64,000 nucleotides of DNA from Noviherbaspirillum sp. UKPF54 (GTDB lineage Bacteria; Pseudomonadota; Gammaproteobacteria; Burkholderiales; Burkholderiaceae_D): positions 3,596,001 to 3,660,000 of the forward strand of contig NZ_CP040128.1 in assembly GCF_007874125.1 (NCBI RefSeq), given 5' to 3'. The position numbers were made by a program, and so were the translations under genes. The notes under the pieces were generated by a model that ran no database searches, was not told where the DNA came from, and saw only the letters and a list, made by a program, of their open reading frames with translations. Shown here one piece after another: positions 35,375 through 45,730 of this stretch. The number at the start of each line of letters is the position of its first letter. The stretch's first letter is position 1.

Positions 35375-36897
35375 CGCAGGAGACCGACAAGGCCGCGCGC
35401 CTGATGATCACGCTGGCGGTGATGTCCGCCACGCTGATCCAGGTGCTCGACACCACCATCGTCAATGTCGCACTGCCGCACATGCAGGGCGAGCTGGGCG
35501 CGACCACCGACCAGATCAGCTGGGTCTTGACCAGCTACCTGGTGACGGCCGCCATCTTCATGCCGCTGACCGGCTATTTTTCCGACATCCTCGGGCGCAA
35601 GCGCTACCTGCTGGTGTGCATCGCCGGCTTCGTCGGCGCCTCGGCCCTGTGCGGCATCGCCGGCAACGTGGTGCAGATCGTGCTGTACCGCATGTTGCAG
35701 GGCATGTTCGGCGCGGCGCTGGTGCCGCTGTCGCAAGCCATCATGAGCGACGCCTACCCGCCCGAAGAGCGCGGCAAGGCGATGGCGCTGTGGGGCCTGG
35801 GCGTGATGGTCGGGCCGGTGCTGGGGCCGACCCTGGGCGGGTGGCTGACCGAAGTGGCGAGCTGGCGCTGGACGTTTTACATCAACGTGCCGGTGGGCGC
35901 ACTGTCGTTTTTCCTGGCCTCGCAGTTCGTGCCGGAGACGCAAAGGAAGGCGCGCAAGATGGACTGGCCGGGGCTGGCGCTATTGGCCGCCGGCGTGGCC
36001 GGCTCGCAGTACGCGCTCGACCGCGGCAACTTGCAGGACTGGCTGGCGGCCACCGACATCCGCGTATCGGCCCTGCTCGGGGTGGTCGGCCTGGCCGGCT
36101 TCGCCTGGTACAGCCTGCGCGCCAAGGAGCGCGCGCTGTTCGACATCCGCATCTTCACCGACCGCAACTTCGCCACCGCCTGCCTGGTCATCGCGCTCCT
36201 GGGCCTGGGCATGTTCGGCACCATCGTGGTCCAGCCGATCCTGCTGGAGCGGCTGCTGAACTACCCGATCCTGACCACCGGCATGATCATGGCGCCGCGC
36301 GGCATCGCCACCGCCATCAGCATGCTGATCGTCGGGCGCCTGGTCGGCCGCACCGACGCGCGCCTGCTGGTCGGCGCCGGCATGGCGATCAGCGCGGTCG
36401 GCTCGCACTTCATGACGCATTACTCGCTCGACGTCGACGCCTTCTGGATCATCTGGCCAGCCATGCTGCAGGGCCTGGGCATGGGCCTGATCTTCGTGCC
36501 GCTGTCGACGATCGCCTACGCCACGCTGCCGCGCGCGCGCATGGCCGAAGCCGCCGGCCTGTACAGCCTGGTGCGCACCATGGGCTCGGCCATCGGCATC
36601 TCGATCGTCACCACGCTGCTGTCGCGCCAGGGGCAGGTCTTATGGAACGAACTCGGCGGCCGCCTGACCCGCTTCAATCCGGCCGTGCGGCACTACCTGC
36701 AGGGGTTGCACCTGGCGCCGGACAGCCCGAAGGCCGCCGCCCTGATGGCCGAACAGATGGCGCGGCAAGCCGAGATGCTGGCGATGATCGACGTGTTCCA
36801 GCTCATTACCTGGAGCTTCGTGGCGATGCTGCCGCTGGTGTTCTTGCTGAAGAAGAAGCAGGCGGGCGGCGGGCCGATTCCGGTCGCAGCGGAATAA
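35371..36897 (+). CDS. EmrB/QacA family drug:proton antiporter (DHA2 MFS)
   Basis: About 508 residues with fourteen membrane segments, the DHA2 type. Motifs include LDTTIVNVALPHMQGEL, the motif C-like GPVLGPTLGGWL, and TEVASWRWTFYINVPVG. With the EmrA-like adaptor it should expel hydrophobic drugs or metabolites across both membranes. The ATG overlaps the usp stop codon (ATGA). The long in-frame extension upstream crosses the emrA and usp genes and is only an artefact of high GC content. Confidence 0.95.
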   Translation: MTQETDKAARLMITLAVMSATLIQVLDTTIVNVALPHMQGELGATTDQISWVLTSYLVTAAIFMPLTGYFSDILGRKRYLLVCIAGFVGASALCGIAGNVVQIVLYRMLQGMFGAALVPLSQAIMSDAYPPEERGKAMALWGLGVMVGPVLGPTLGGWLTEVASWRWTFYINVPVGALSFFLASQFVPETQRKARKMDWPGLALLAAGVAGSQYALDRGNLQDWLAATDIRVSALLGVVGLAGFAWYSLRAKERALFDIRIFTDRNFATACLVIALLGLGMFGTIVVQPILLERLLNYPILTTGMIMAPRGIATAISMLIVGRLVGRTDARLLVGAGMAISAVGSHFMTHYSLDVDAFWIIWPAMLQGLGMGLIFVPLSTIAYATLPRARMAEAAGLYSLVRTMGSAIGISIVTTLLSRQGQVLWNELGGRLTRFNPAVRHYLQGLHLAPDSPKAAALMAEQMARQAEMLAMIDVFQLITWSFVAMLPLVFLLKKKQAGGGPIPVAAE

Positions 36898-36905
36898 GCC
36901 CGCGT

Positions 36906-37247
36906 CTATAGCAAACCGAGTTCGAGGCGGGTCTCTTCCGACATCGAGTCGATGCTCCACGGCGGCTCCCACACCAGTTCGACGTGCACCGACTGCACGC
37001 CCGGCACTTCGGCCACGCGCGCCTCGACTACCGAGGGGAAGGTGCCTGCCACCGGGCAGGCCGGCGCGGTCAGCGTCATCTCGATCTCGACGTTCCCCTG
37101 CGGGTCGATGTCGAGCACGTAGATCAGGCCAAGGTCGAGGATGTTGACGTGGATTTCAGGATCGTAGATCGTGCGCAGCACGGTGACGATATCCTGCCGC
37201 AGCTCTTCCTCGGCGTCGTGCGATTCAGCGGGCGCTTGCATGTTCAT
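36906..37247 (-). CDS. sufT: SufT, Fe-S assembly protein (MIP18/DUF59)
   Basis: 113 residues with the DUF59/MIP18 fold. Motifs: TIYDPEIHVNILDLGLIY, VEIEMTLTAPACPVAG with the conserved Cys, and HVELVWEPPWSIDSMSEE. It helps mature Fe-S proteins. It is the last gene of the suf operon, 9 bases after sufU. Two starts (MNM...) are possible; the second ATG, at 37241, has the better GGAG spacing. Confidence 0.92.
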   Translation of the reverse strand: MNMQAPAESHDAEEELRQDIVTVLRTIYDPEIHVNILDLGLIYVLDIDPQGNVEIEMTLTAPACPVAGTFPSVVEARVAEVPGVQSVHVELVWEPPWSIDSMSEETRLELGLL

Positions 37248-37256
37248 TCTCCATTT

Positions 37257-37718
37257 TCATTCGGTCGACACCGACACGGCGCTGTCCTGCGCGGCGCGCT
37301 CCTTCAGCGCGGCCTGCAGCGTGTGCCAGGCCAGCGTGGCGCACTTGACCCGCGCCGGGAACTCGCGCACGCCGGCCAGCACTTCCAGCTTGCCCAGCGC
37401 CGGGTCCGGCTCGGCGTCATCCTGCGTGACCATCTGGTGGAACTGCTGGAACAGGCGCTCGGCCTCGTCGAGCGTTTTGCCCTTCAGGGCATCGGTCATC
37501 AGCGACGCCGACGCCGTCGAGATGGCGCATCCGGCGCCCTCGAAGCTCACATCCTCGATCACGCCGCCGGCCACCTGCAGGTAGACGGTGAGCTGGTCGC
37601 CGCACAACCGGTTGTGGCCGTGCGCGACATGGTTGGCACCGGCCAGCGCATGGAAGTTGCGCGGCTTTTTGTAGTGGTCGAAGATCACTTCCTGGTAGAG
37701 ATCGCGCAAGTCGCTCAT
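37257..37718 (-). CDS. sufU: SufU-type Fe-S scaffold/sulfur transfer protein
   Basis: 153 residues of the IscU/SufU fold. Three conserved Cys are visible: HNRLCGDQL, GAGCAIS and RVKCATLAW. The insertion between the second and third Cys is typical of SufU. It should accept sulfur from SufS, with zinc, or act as scaffold. Its ATG overlaps the sufS stop codon by 4 bases. SufU is classic in Firmicutes, where it replaces SufE, and is also known in suf operons of this layout. Confidence 0.93.
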   Translation of the reverse strand: MSDLRDLYQEVIFDHYKKPRNFHALAGANHVAHGHNRLCGDQLTVYLQVAGGVIEDVSFEGAGCAISTASASLMTDALKGKTLDEAERLFQQFHQMVTQDDAEPDPALGKLEVLAGVREFPARVKCATLAWHTLQAALKERAAQDSAVSVSTE

Positions 37719-38971
37719 CGCTGAAACATCTCCTGTACCCGAACCAGCGCCGCCGCCAGCGCATCGACTTCGGCGCGCGTGTTGTACAGCGCGAACGAGG
37801 CGCGCGCGGTGCCGGCGATGCCGAAGCGCTGCATCACCGGCATGGCGCAGTGATGGCCGGCGCGGATCGCCACGCCGTCATGGTCGAGGATGGTGCCGAT
37901 GTCGTGCGGGTGCACGCCGTCCAGCGTGAAGGAAAGGATGCTGGCCTTTTCGCGCGCGGTGCCGACGATTTTCAGCCCGGCAATCGCGCGCACTTGCGCA
38001 GTGGCGTACTTCAGCAAGGCCCGCTCATGCGCGGCGATGGCGTCGAGGCCCAGCGCCGCCACGTAGTCGAGCGCCTCGCCCAGCGCGATGGCGCCGGCAA
38101 TGTTGGGCGTGCCGGCCTCGAACTTGTAGGGCAGCTCGTTGTACTCGGTCTGGCCGAAGGTGACCGAGCGTATCATGTCGCCGCCGACCTGGTAGGGCGG
38201 CATCGCTTCGAGCAGCGCCGCCTTCCCGTACAGCACGCCGATGCCGGTCGGGCCGTAGATCTTGTGCCCGGAAAACGCATAGAAATCGACGTCAAGCGCG
38301 CGCACGTCCACGCCCAGGTGCGCGATCGCCTGCGCGCCGTCGAGCAGCACAGGAACCTTGTGCGCATGCGCGATCTCGATAATGCGCTCGACCGGCGTGA
38401 TGGTGCCCAGCGCGTTGGACAGGTGGGTGACGGCGACAAGCCGGGTTCCCGGCCCGATCAGCCGCTCGAACATGTCGAGGTCGAGCTCGCCGGCGTCGTT
38501 GATCGGCGCCACCCGCAGCTCCGCGCCTGTCTGCGCACACGCCATCTGCCACGGCACGATGTTGGAATGGTGTTCCATCGCGCTGATGAGCACGTTGTCG
38601 TCCGGCCCCAGGCGCACCCGTGCATGGCTTTGCGCGACCAGGTTGATGGCCTCAGTGGTGCCGCGCACGAACACGATTTCCTGCGCCGACGCGGCGTTGA
38701 TGAAGCGCCGCACCTTCTCGCGCGCCGCCTCGTAGCGGTCGGTGGCGCGCTGGCTCAACGCGTGCACGCCCCGGTGCACATTGGCGTTATCGTGGCGGTA
38801 GAACGCCGCCTCGGCCTCGATCACGGCCTGCGGCTTGTGGGTGGTGGCCGCATTGTCGAGATATACCAGCGGCTTGCCGTGCACGCTCTCGCGCAACACC
38901 GGAAAGTCGGCGCGCCAGCGCGCGACGGCGTCGTCCTGGGACAATCGCAGCACTTCCGATTCCATTTTCAT
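37715..38971 (-). CDS. sufS: SufS cysteine desulfurase
   Basis: About 418 residues, PLP-dependent class V aminotransferase fold, group II desulfurase. Motifs: YLDNAATTHKPQAV, the PLP lysine segment DFYAFSGHKIYGPTGIGVLYG, and the catalytic Cys in RAGHHCAMPVM. It takes sulfur from cysteine for Fe-S cluster assembly. The ATG at 38971 is six bases after GGAGG and shares its A with the sufD stop (TGATG); a GTG one codon earlier is less well spaced. Confidence 0.96.
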   Translation of the reverse strand: MKMESEVLRLSQDDAVARWRADFPVLRESVHGKPLVYLDNAATTHKPQAVIEAEAAFYRHDNANVHRGVHALSQRATDRYEAAREKVRRFINAASAQEIVFVRGTTEAINLVAQSHARVRLGPDDNVLISAMEHHSNIVPWQMACAQTGAELRVAPINDAGELDLDMFERLIGPGTRLVAVTHLSNALGTITPVERIIEIAHAHKVPVLLDGAQAIAHLGVDVRALDVDFYAFSGHKIYGPTGIGVLYGKAALLEAMPPYQVGGDMIRSVTFGQTEYNELPYKFEAGTPNIAGAIALGEALDYVAALGLDAIAAHERALLKYATAQVRAIAGLKIVGTAREKASILSFTLDGVHPHDIGTILDHDGVAIRAGHHCAMPVMQRFGIAGTARASFALYNTRAEVDALAAALVRVQEMFQR

Positions 38972-40317
38972 CACAGTCCTCCGATTCGTTCTTGCTGAGG
39001 CAGCCGCGCCAGCAGCAATTGTTCGAGCCGCGCGCGCAGCGAGGCGACCCGGATGCGCTCGATGACGTCATGGGCGAACGCATGCACCAGCAGGCTTCTC
39101 GCCGCCGCCTCGGCGATGCCGCGCGAGCGCAGGTAAAACAGCTGCGTCTCGTCGAGCTGGCCGACCGTGGCGCCATGGTTGCACTTGACGTCGTCGGCGA
39201 AGATTTCCAGCTGCGGCTTGGTGTCGACCTCGGCCTCGCGCGAGAGCAGCAGGTTGTGGTTGGCCTGGTAGGCATTGGTCTTTTGCGCGCCCGGGTGCAC
39301 GATCACCTTGCCGTTGAAGACCGCGTGCGCGTGCCCGTCGAGCACGCCGCGATAGTGCTCGCTGCTGGTGCCGTTGGGCTGGCGGTGGTCGATGCGGGTG
39401 TGGGTGTCGACATGCTGGCTGCCGCCCACCAGGTACAGTCCGTTGAGCGTGGCCTCGCAGCCGGCGGCATCGAACACGGTGCTGATGTCGTTGCGCGTCA
39501 GCGCGCCGCCCAGCGTGAATGCGTGCGAGGCGATGCGGCTGTCGCGCTGCTGGCGCGCATGGATGCCGGCGATGTGAAACGCCTCGGCGCCGTCCTGCTG
39601 CAGCTTGTGGTGCTCGACGGCGGCGCCGGGCGCGGCGAAGATGCGCGTGACGACGTTATTGAAGTAACACGCGCCGTCGGCGCCGACAAAATGTTCGATC
39701 ACGGTCGCCTGCGCGCCTTCTTCGGCCACGATGAAGTTGCGCAGGTGGTGCGCGGCGCCTTCCTCGGTGGCGATGAACAGCAGGTGCAGCGGCGCTTCCA
39801 GCACGGTGCCGCGCGCCAGGCGCAGCCATGCGCCGTCGGCCATGAAGGCGGCGTTCAGGGCGTCGAACGCGGCCTGCGGCTCGCCATGGTTGTCGCCTGC
39901 GAGGTAGGGCTGCAGCGCTTCCGGGTCGGCGTCGAGCATGTGCGCGACGCTGTGCAACTGCGCCCCGGCCGGCAGCTTCCCCGGCGCCGACAGCGCCGGC
40001 AGGTAGCGGCCGTTGTGAAAGACCAGCAGGTGGCTGCCGTCCTGCGGCAGCGCCAGGCAGGACAGGATCGCGGCGGCGGCCTGCGTGTCGTCGGCCGAGG
40101 CGTCCCCGCAGGTCGCCGTGAACGGCTGCTGCTGCAACGCAGCCACGCTGGTGTATTTCCAGTCCTCGTCGTGCCGGGTCGGAAAGCCGCGCTGCGCAAA
40201 CAGGTCGAGCGCAGCGGCGCGCTGGCGCACCAGCCACGGCAGATGGCTGCCGGGCAGCGCGCCGGCCACGCGCAGGTAATCGGACAGGTAGTGATCGCGG
40301 GCGTCATTCATCGTCAT
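38971..40317 (-). CDS. sufD: SufD, Fe-S cluster assembly
   Basis: 448 residues with the SufBD beta-helix core. Recognisable blocks: HEGxx-like region is diverged, but GSQHVDTHTRIDHRQPNGTSSEHYRGVLDG and KTNAYQANHNLLLS, EIFADDVKCNHGATVGQLDETQLFYLRSRGI are clear. It forms the SufBC2D scaffold complex with SufB and SufC. It overlaps sufC by 4 bases (ATGA) and sufS by 3. Confidence 0.95.
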   Translation of the reverse strand: MTMNDARDHYLSDYLRVAGALPGSHLPWLVRQRAAALDLFAQRGFPTRHDEDWKYTSVAALQQQPFTATCGDASADDTQAAAAILSCLALPQDGSHLLVFHNGRYLPALSAPGKLPAGAQLHSVAHMLDADPEALQPYLAGDNHGEPQAAFDALNAAFMADGAWLRLARGTVLEAPLHLLFIATEEGAAHHLRNFIVAEEGAQATVIEHFVGADGACYFNNVVTRIFAAPGAAVEHHKLQQDGAEAFHIAGIHARQQRDSRIASHAFTLGGALTRNDISTVFDAAGCEATLNGLYLVGGSQHVDTHTRIDHRQPNGTSSEHYRGVLDGHAHAVFNGKVIVHPGAQKTNAYQANHNLLLSREAEVDTKPQLEIFADDVKCNHGATVGQLDETQLFYLRSRGIAEAAARSLLVHAFAHDVIERIRVASLRARLEQLLLARLPQQERIGGL

Positions 40318-41102
40318 GCCCCCGCGCGCGCGGCGCGCACCGGTTTGGCTTGCCGCGCCGGCGCCTCGTCGAGCCAGCCGTAGCCGCGCTCTTCCAGCTC
40401 CAGCGCCAGTTCCTTGCCTCCGCTCTTGACGATGCGGCCCTTTGACAGCACGTGCACGAAGTCCGGCACCACGTAATCGAGCAGCCGCTGGTAATGCGTC
40501 ACCATGATCATGGCGCGCTCCGGGCTGCGCAATGCGTTGATGCCCTGAGCGACCAGCTGCAGCGCGTCGATGTCGAGGCCGGAATCGGTTTCGTCCAGGA
40601 TCGCCAGCTTCGGTTCCAAGAGCGCCATCTGCAGCACTTCGTTGCGCTTTTTCTCGCCGCCGGAAAAGCCTTCGTTGACCGAGCGGTACAGCAGCTCGTC
40701 GCGCATCTGCATTTGATTCATCTTTTGCTTGATGAGCTTCAAAAATTCCATCGCGTCGAGCTCCGGCAGCCCGCGATGCGTGCGCACGTTGTTGACCGCT
40801 GCCTTGAGCAAATAGACGTTGCTCACGCCGGGAATTTCGACCGGATACTGGAAGGCGAGGAACACGCCTTCTCGCGCGCGCTCCTCGGGCGCCAGCGGCA
40901 GCAGGTCGCGCCCCTGGTACAGCACTTCACCGGCGGTGACCTGGTAGTTCTCGCGTCCGGCCAGCACCTGCGCCAGCGTGCTCTTGCCGGAGCCGTTCGG
41001 CCCCATGATGGCGTGCACTTCGCCGGGGTTCACGGTGAGATTCAGGCCGCGCAGGATCTCGTTGCCGTCGACCGTTGCGTGAAGATTGGTGATTTTCAAC
41101 AT
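40314..41102 (-). CDS. sufC: SufC, Fe-S assembly ATPase
   Basis: 262 residues, ABC-type ATPase. Walker A GPNGSGKST is at 34-42, the signature is FSGGEKKRNEVLQM, and Walker B and D-loop are LAILDETDSGLDIDAL. It powers conformational changes in SufBC2D. The C-terminus (ARQAKPVRAARAGA) is a basic extension. It starts 15 bases after sufB with an AGGGAAA site. Confidence 0.97.
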   Translation of the reverse strand: MLKITNLHATVDGNEILRGLNLTVNPGEVHAIMGPNGSGKSTLAQVLAGRENYQVTAGEVLYQGRDLLPLAPEERAREGVFLAFQYPVEIPGVSNVYLLKAAVNNVRTHRGLPELDAMEFLKLIKQKMNQMQMRDELLYRSVNEGFSGGEKKRNEVLQMALLEPKLAILDETDSGLDIDALQLVAQGINALRSPERAMIMVTHYQRLLDYVVPDFVHVLSKGRIVKSGGKELALELEERGYGWLDEAPARQAKPVRAARAGA

Positions 41103-41117
41103 ATCCGTTTTCCCTTG

Positions 41118-42562
<1,445 letters not shown>

Positions 42563-42566
<4 letters not shown>

Positions 42567-43042
42567 GATGTCGTTTCCTGTGTCCTGTTCGTTGCGGGGG
42601 CGCGCTTGCGGCTGAGCGCGCTGGCGTCGACCGTCTGCGGCACCGGCGCGATCATCTGGTCGAGCGTGATCTCGCGCAGCACGCCGAGCACGGCGCGGTT
42701 GATGCGCTGCCAGTTGGCGCGCACCGCGCACGCCGCCTCCTGGCTGCACAAGCCGGGCGTGACACTGCATTCGGTCATGCCGATCGGCCCGTCCATGGCA
42801 TCGATGATGTCGGCCAGCGTGATCTGTTCGGCCGGCCGCGCCAGCAGATAGCCGCCGTGCGCGCCGCGCAGCGAGGCCACCAGGCCGCCGCGCCCCAGGA
42901 TCTTGAGGATCTTGCTGACGGTAGGCACCGGCACATGAATCGTGGCGGCGATCTCCGCGGCGCTGCGGCTGCGCTCCGGCTCGCGGATCATCGCGGTCAG
43001 CACCACCGTGCCGTAGTCAGCCATCTTGCTCAGTCTTAGCAT
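42563..43042 (-). CDS. SUF-system Rrf2 family regulator (SufR/IscR type)
   Basis: 159 residues, Rrf2-type winged helix. It starts [19 protein letters not shown], and the ligand region has three Cys ([14 protein letters not shown]) suited to bind an Fe-S cluster. It should sense cluster supply and repress the suf operon when clusters are plentiful. It is the first gene of the operon and overlaps sufB by 4 bases. A matching palindrome lies in its promoter (43064-43087), suggesting autoregulation. Confidence 0.93.
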
Positions 43043-43063
43043 CGTCGTTGCGGGTAATTTTTA

Positions 43064-43087
43064 AACAGTACCAATTTAGTCCTATTA
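43064..43087. promoter_or_regulatory. Rrf2/IscR-type operator of the suf operon
   Basis: On the minus strand the sequence reads AATAGGACTAAATTGGTACTG, close to the type 1 IscR pattern of ATA-x-GACTAAA-x-GGT. It lies about 25 bases upstream of the regulator's start codon and is the natural site for autoregulation by the SUF-type Rrf2 protein. Confidence 0.6.
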
Positions 43088-43214
43088 AAAGGATTTTGCA
43101 AGCCCCGTGGCAATGCGGCGTGCCTTTGAACTTCTCCGATATAAAAAAGTCATCCACCTGCGGAACAGGCCGATCGGCGCCGGTTCCGGCAGTCCTTCTT
43201 ATACGGCGGACAAC

Positions 43215-43589
43215 ATGAAAGCCTCGCGGCCGACGTTCTTCAACCTGACGCAGATCCAGCTGCCGGTCGGCGCCTGCACCTCGATCGCACACCGCATCAG
43301 CGGCATGCTGCTGGCGGTTGGCACGCCGTTCGGCATCTACCTGCTGGACCTGTCGCTGCGCGGGCCGCAGGGCTATGCGCGGGCGGGCGCGCTGCTCGAC
43401 CGCACGGCGATCAAGATCCTGCTGCTCCTGTTCATCTGGGCGCTGGCGCACCACCTGCTGGCGGGACTGCGCCACCTGCTCACCGACATCGACATCGGTT
43501 CCGAGCTGCGCCCGGCGCGCGCCAGCGCCTGGGCCGTCAACTGCGGCGCGGCCGTCATCGCGCTCCTGGGTATCGGAGCGCTGTTTTGA
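43215..43589 (+). CDS. sdhC: SdhC-like succinate dehydrogenase cytochrome b subunit
   Basis: 124 residues with three transmembrane helices. The motif RPTFFNLTQIQLPVGACTSIAHRISG holds the family-typical HRISG, and the second helix carries HHLLAGLRHLLTD with the heme-ligand His. It anchors the dehydrogenase and binds heme b and quinone together with SdhD. It starts a three-gene run with sdhD and sdhB and lies beyond the suf operon promoter. An upstream extension in the same frame overlaps the suf promoter region and was rejected. Confidence 0.9.
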   Translation: MKASRPTFFNLTQIQLPVGACTSIAHRISGMLLAVGTPFGIYLLDLSLRGPQGYARAGALLDRTAIKILLLLFIWALAHHLLAGLRHLLTDIDIGSELRPARASAWAVNCGAAVIALLGIGALF

Positions 43590-43924
43590 AAAAGGCGCTG
43601 TCCGGACTGCGCGCCTGGCTAGTGCAGCGCGTCACCGCCGTCTACATGCTGCTGTTTTGCGTCGCCGCGCTGCTGCGCCTGGCTCTGGGGCGGCCGCACT
43701 CCTACGATGAATGGCGCGGCTGGCTGGCCGCGCCGCTGACGCGCATCGCGACCGCGCTGTTCTTCGCCGCGTTGCTGCTGCATGCCTGGGTGGGGTTGCG
43801 CGACGTGATGATGGACTACGTGCAGCCGCTCGCGCTGCGCGTGGCGCTGCTGGCACTGCTGGCGTTCGCACTCGGCGGCATGGCGCTGTGGGTGGCCCGC
43901 ATCCTGCTGCTGGCGTCGGCCTGA
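43586..43924 (+). CDS. sdhD: SdhD-like succinate dehydrogenase membrane anchor
   Basis: 112 residues with three membrane helices. Typical SdhD features are QRVTAVYMLLF and HAWVGLRDVMMDYV with the His and Asp/Tyr near the quinone site. The start is TTG overlapping the sdhC stop (TTGA), which is the only start that gives the conserved N-terminus. The next gene is sdhB after 27 bases; sdhA is absent from the normal place between them. Confidence 0.9.
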   Translation: MKKALSGLRAWLVQRVTAVYMLLFCVAALLRLALGRPHSYDEWRGWLAAPLTRIATALFFAALLLHAWVGLRDVMMDYVQPLALRVALLALLAFALGGMALWVARILLLASA

Positions 43925-43951
43925 CGGCGGCTTGAACGAGACGGAGCGCGC

Positions 43952-44647
43952 ATGAAATTTTCCATTTACCGCTACGATCCGGACGCCGATGCGCGCCCCT
44001 ACATGCAGGATTACGATATCGCGCTGGCGCCGACCGACCACATGCTGCTCGATGCGATCCTGCACATCAAGATGCTGGACGATTCGCTCAGCATCCGGCG
44101 CTCCTGCCGCGAAGGCGTGTGCGGCTCCGACGCGATCAACATCAACGGCCGCAACGGCCTGGCCTGCATCACGCCGGTCAGGGGCCTGAAGGAACCGGTC
44201 GAATTGCGGCCGCTGCCGAGCTTTCCAGTGATCCGCGACTTGGTGGTCGACATGACGCAGTTTTTCAGGCAGTACCATTCGGTCAAGCCGTTCCTGATCA
44301 ACCACGACACGCCGCCCGAGAAGGAGAGATTGCAATCGCCGCAGCAGCGCGACGAACTCGATGGACTGTACGAGTGCATCCTGTGCGCCTGCTGCTCCAG
44401 CCAGTGCCCGTCGTTCTGGTGGAACCCGGACAAGTTCGTGGGGCCGGCCGGGCTGCTGCAGGCGTGCCGCTTCATTTCCGACAGCCGCGACCAGGCCACG
44501 CAGGAGCGGCTCGACGACCTGAACGACGCCTACCGGCTGTTTCGCTGCCGCACCATCATGAATTGCTCCGAGGTCTGCCCGAAGGGGTTGCGGCCGTCGC
44601 GCGCCATCGAGAAAATCCGGCTGCGCATGGTCAGGGAGTCATTCTGA
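43952..44647 (+). CDS. sdhB: SdhB, succinate dehydrogenase iron-sulfur subunit
   Basis: 231 residues with all clusters intact: the 2Fe-2S region SCREGVCGSDA...GLACITP, then the 4Fe-4S and 3Fe-4S ligands in CILCACCSSQCPSFWW, QACRF and CRTIMNCSEVCPKGL. It should pass electrons from a flavoprotein SdhA to the membrane anchor. It ends 9 bases before the convergent NhaR-like gene. There is no flavoprotein gene here, so SdhB must work with an SdhA encoded elsewhere, or the unit is not functional. Confidence 0.95.
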   Translation: MKFSIYRYDPDADARPYMQDYDIALAPTDHMLLDAILHIKMLDDSLSIRRSCREGVCGSDAININGRNGLACITPVRGLKEPVELRPLPSFPVIRDLVVDMTQFFRQYHSVKPFLINHDTPPEKERLQSPQQRDELDGLYECILCACCSSQCPSFWWNPDKFVGPAGLLQACRFISDSRDQATQERLDDLNDAYRLFRCRTIMNCSEVCPKGLRPSRAIEKIRLRMVRESF

Positions 44648-44656
44648 CTGCGACGC

Positions 44657-45565
44657 CTAGCTCATGAATTCCTTGCCGTGGATCGCCGACAGGATCGCCT
44701 CAACGGCCGGATGCTTGATCTTGCGCTCGTTCGAAATCGCGTAGAACTGTTCGCGCACCTGGGCCAGTTCGCCCACCGGCACCGCGCCGAACTGCTCGCG
44801 TACATCCTTGGCCAGCGCCGACGGCGCGGGGAACAGGCCGGCGCCGTTGCGTCCGAAGGTGTTCAGCAGCGCATTGTCATCGAACTCGCCGACCACGTCC
44901 GGGCGCACGTCATGATTCTCGAACCAATGATCGAGGCGGCCGCGGATGGCGTTACCGCGCGTGGGCAGCAGCAGCGGCGCGCCATTCAGGCTGGCCGGGA
45001 ACTTCGGGCGGTAGCGCTTGGCGAGTTCTGGCAGGGCGAACAGCGAGATTTCACTTTCCCCAAGTAAATGACTAAACACGCGCAAGGTCGTGCCGGACGG
45101 CACCGGCCGGTCGGTCAGCACGACGTCGAGCTTGTGGACCGACAAATTGCCGAGCAGCGATTCGAAATCGTCTTCGTAGCAGACCAGCTTGATCTTTTGC
45201 GGCAGTTTCAATGCCGCATCCAGCAGGCGCGACGCGATCAGTTTCGGCAGGGAATCGGAAATCCCCACCGCCAGCCGCATCGTGCGGCCGACATCGGTTT
45301 CGGCCAGCACTTCCTGCATCTGCTCGCCGAGCAGGAAAATCTGGTCCGCGTAGCCGAGCGCCACGCGCCCGGCCTCGGTCAGCACCAGGCGGCGCCCCTG
45401 CGGCGCCAGCAGCGCCTTGCCGATCGCCTGTTCCAGAAGGGCAAGTTGCGCGCTGATGGTCTGGACCGCGACATCGAGCCGCTCGGCGGCGCGCGTCACG
45501 CTTCCTTCCTTGGCGACGACCCAGAAATAGTAGAGATGGCGGTAGTTCAGCGCGGCATTCTTCAT
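44657..45565 (-). CDS. nhaR: NhaR-like LysR family regulator
   Basis: 302 residues. The N-terminal winged helix (NYRHLYYFWVVAKEGSVTRAAERLDVAVQTISAQL) matches NhaR-type LysR regulators, and an effector domain follows (about 90-300). In E. coli NhaR responds to Na+ and activates nhaA; no Na+/H+ antiporter gene is in this window, so its target is unknown. It is divergent from the YccA gene. A much longer frame upstream is antisense to the next two genes and was rejected. Confidence 0.88.
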   Translation of the reverse strand: MKNAALNYRHLYYFWVVAKEGSVTRAAERLDVAVQTISAQLALLEQAIGKALLAPQGRRLVLTEAGRVALGYADQIFLLGEQMQEVLAETDVGRTMRLAVGISDSLPKLIASRLLDAALKLPQKIKLVCYEDDFESLLGNLSVHKLDVVLTDRPVPSGTTLRVFSHLLGESEISLFALPELAKRYRPKFPASLNGAPLLLPTRGNAIRGRLDHWFENHDVRPDVVGEFDDNALLNTFGRNGAGLFPAPSALAKDVREQFGAVPVGELAQVREQFYAISNERKIKHPAVEAILSAIHGKEFMS

Positions 45566-45730
45566 ACTTCGGTTTTTACGAAATAAAACTTCTATTATCT
45601 TCGCTTTTTTATGCGATGCAAGCGTTATAACATGACGCCTGTCGATGTTGATGGGAGCGTCCGATGTAGTTGCGCATCGCCTGCCAAGCCTATTGCCTGA
45701 CTGTTTGTATTTTTCCGAAAGGGATGAATC

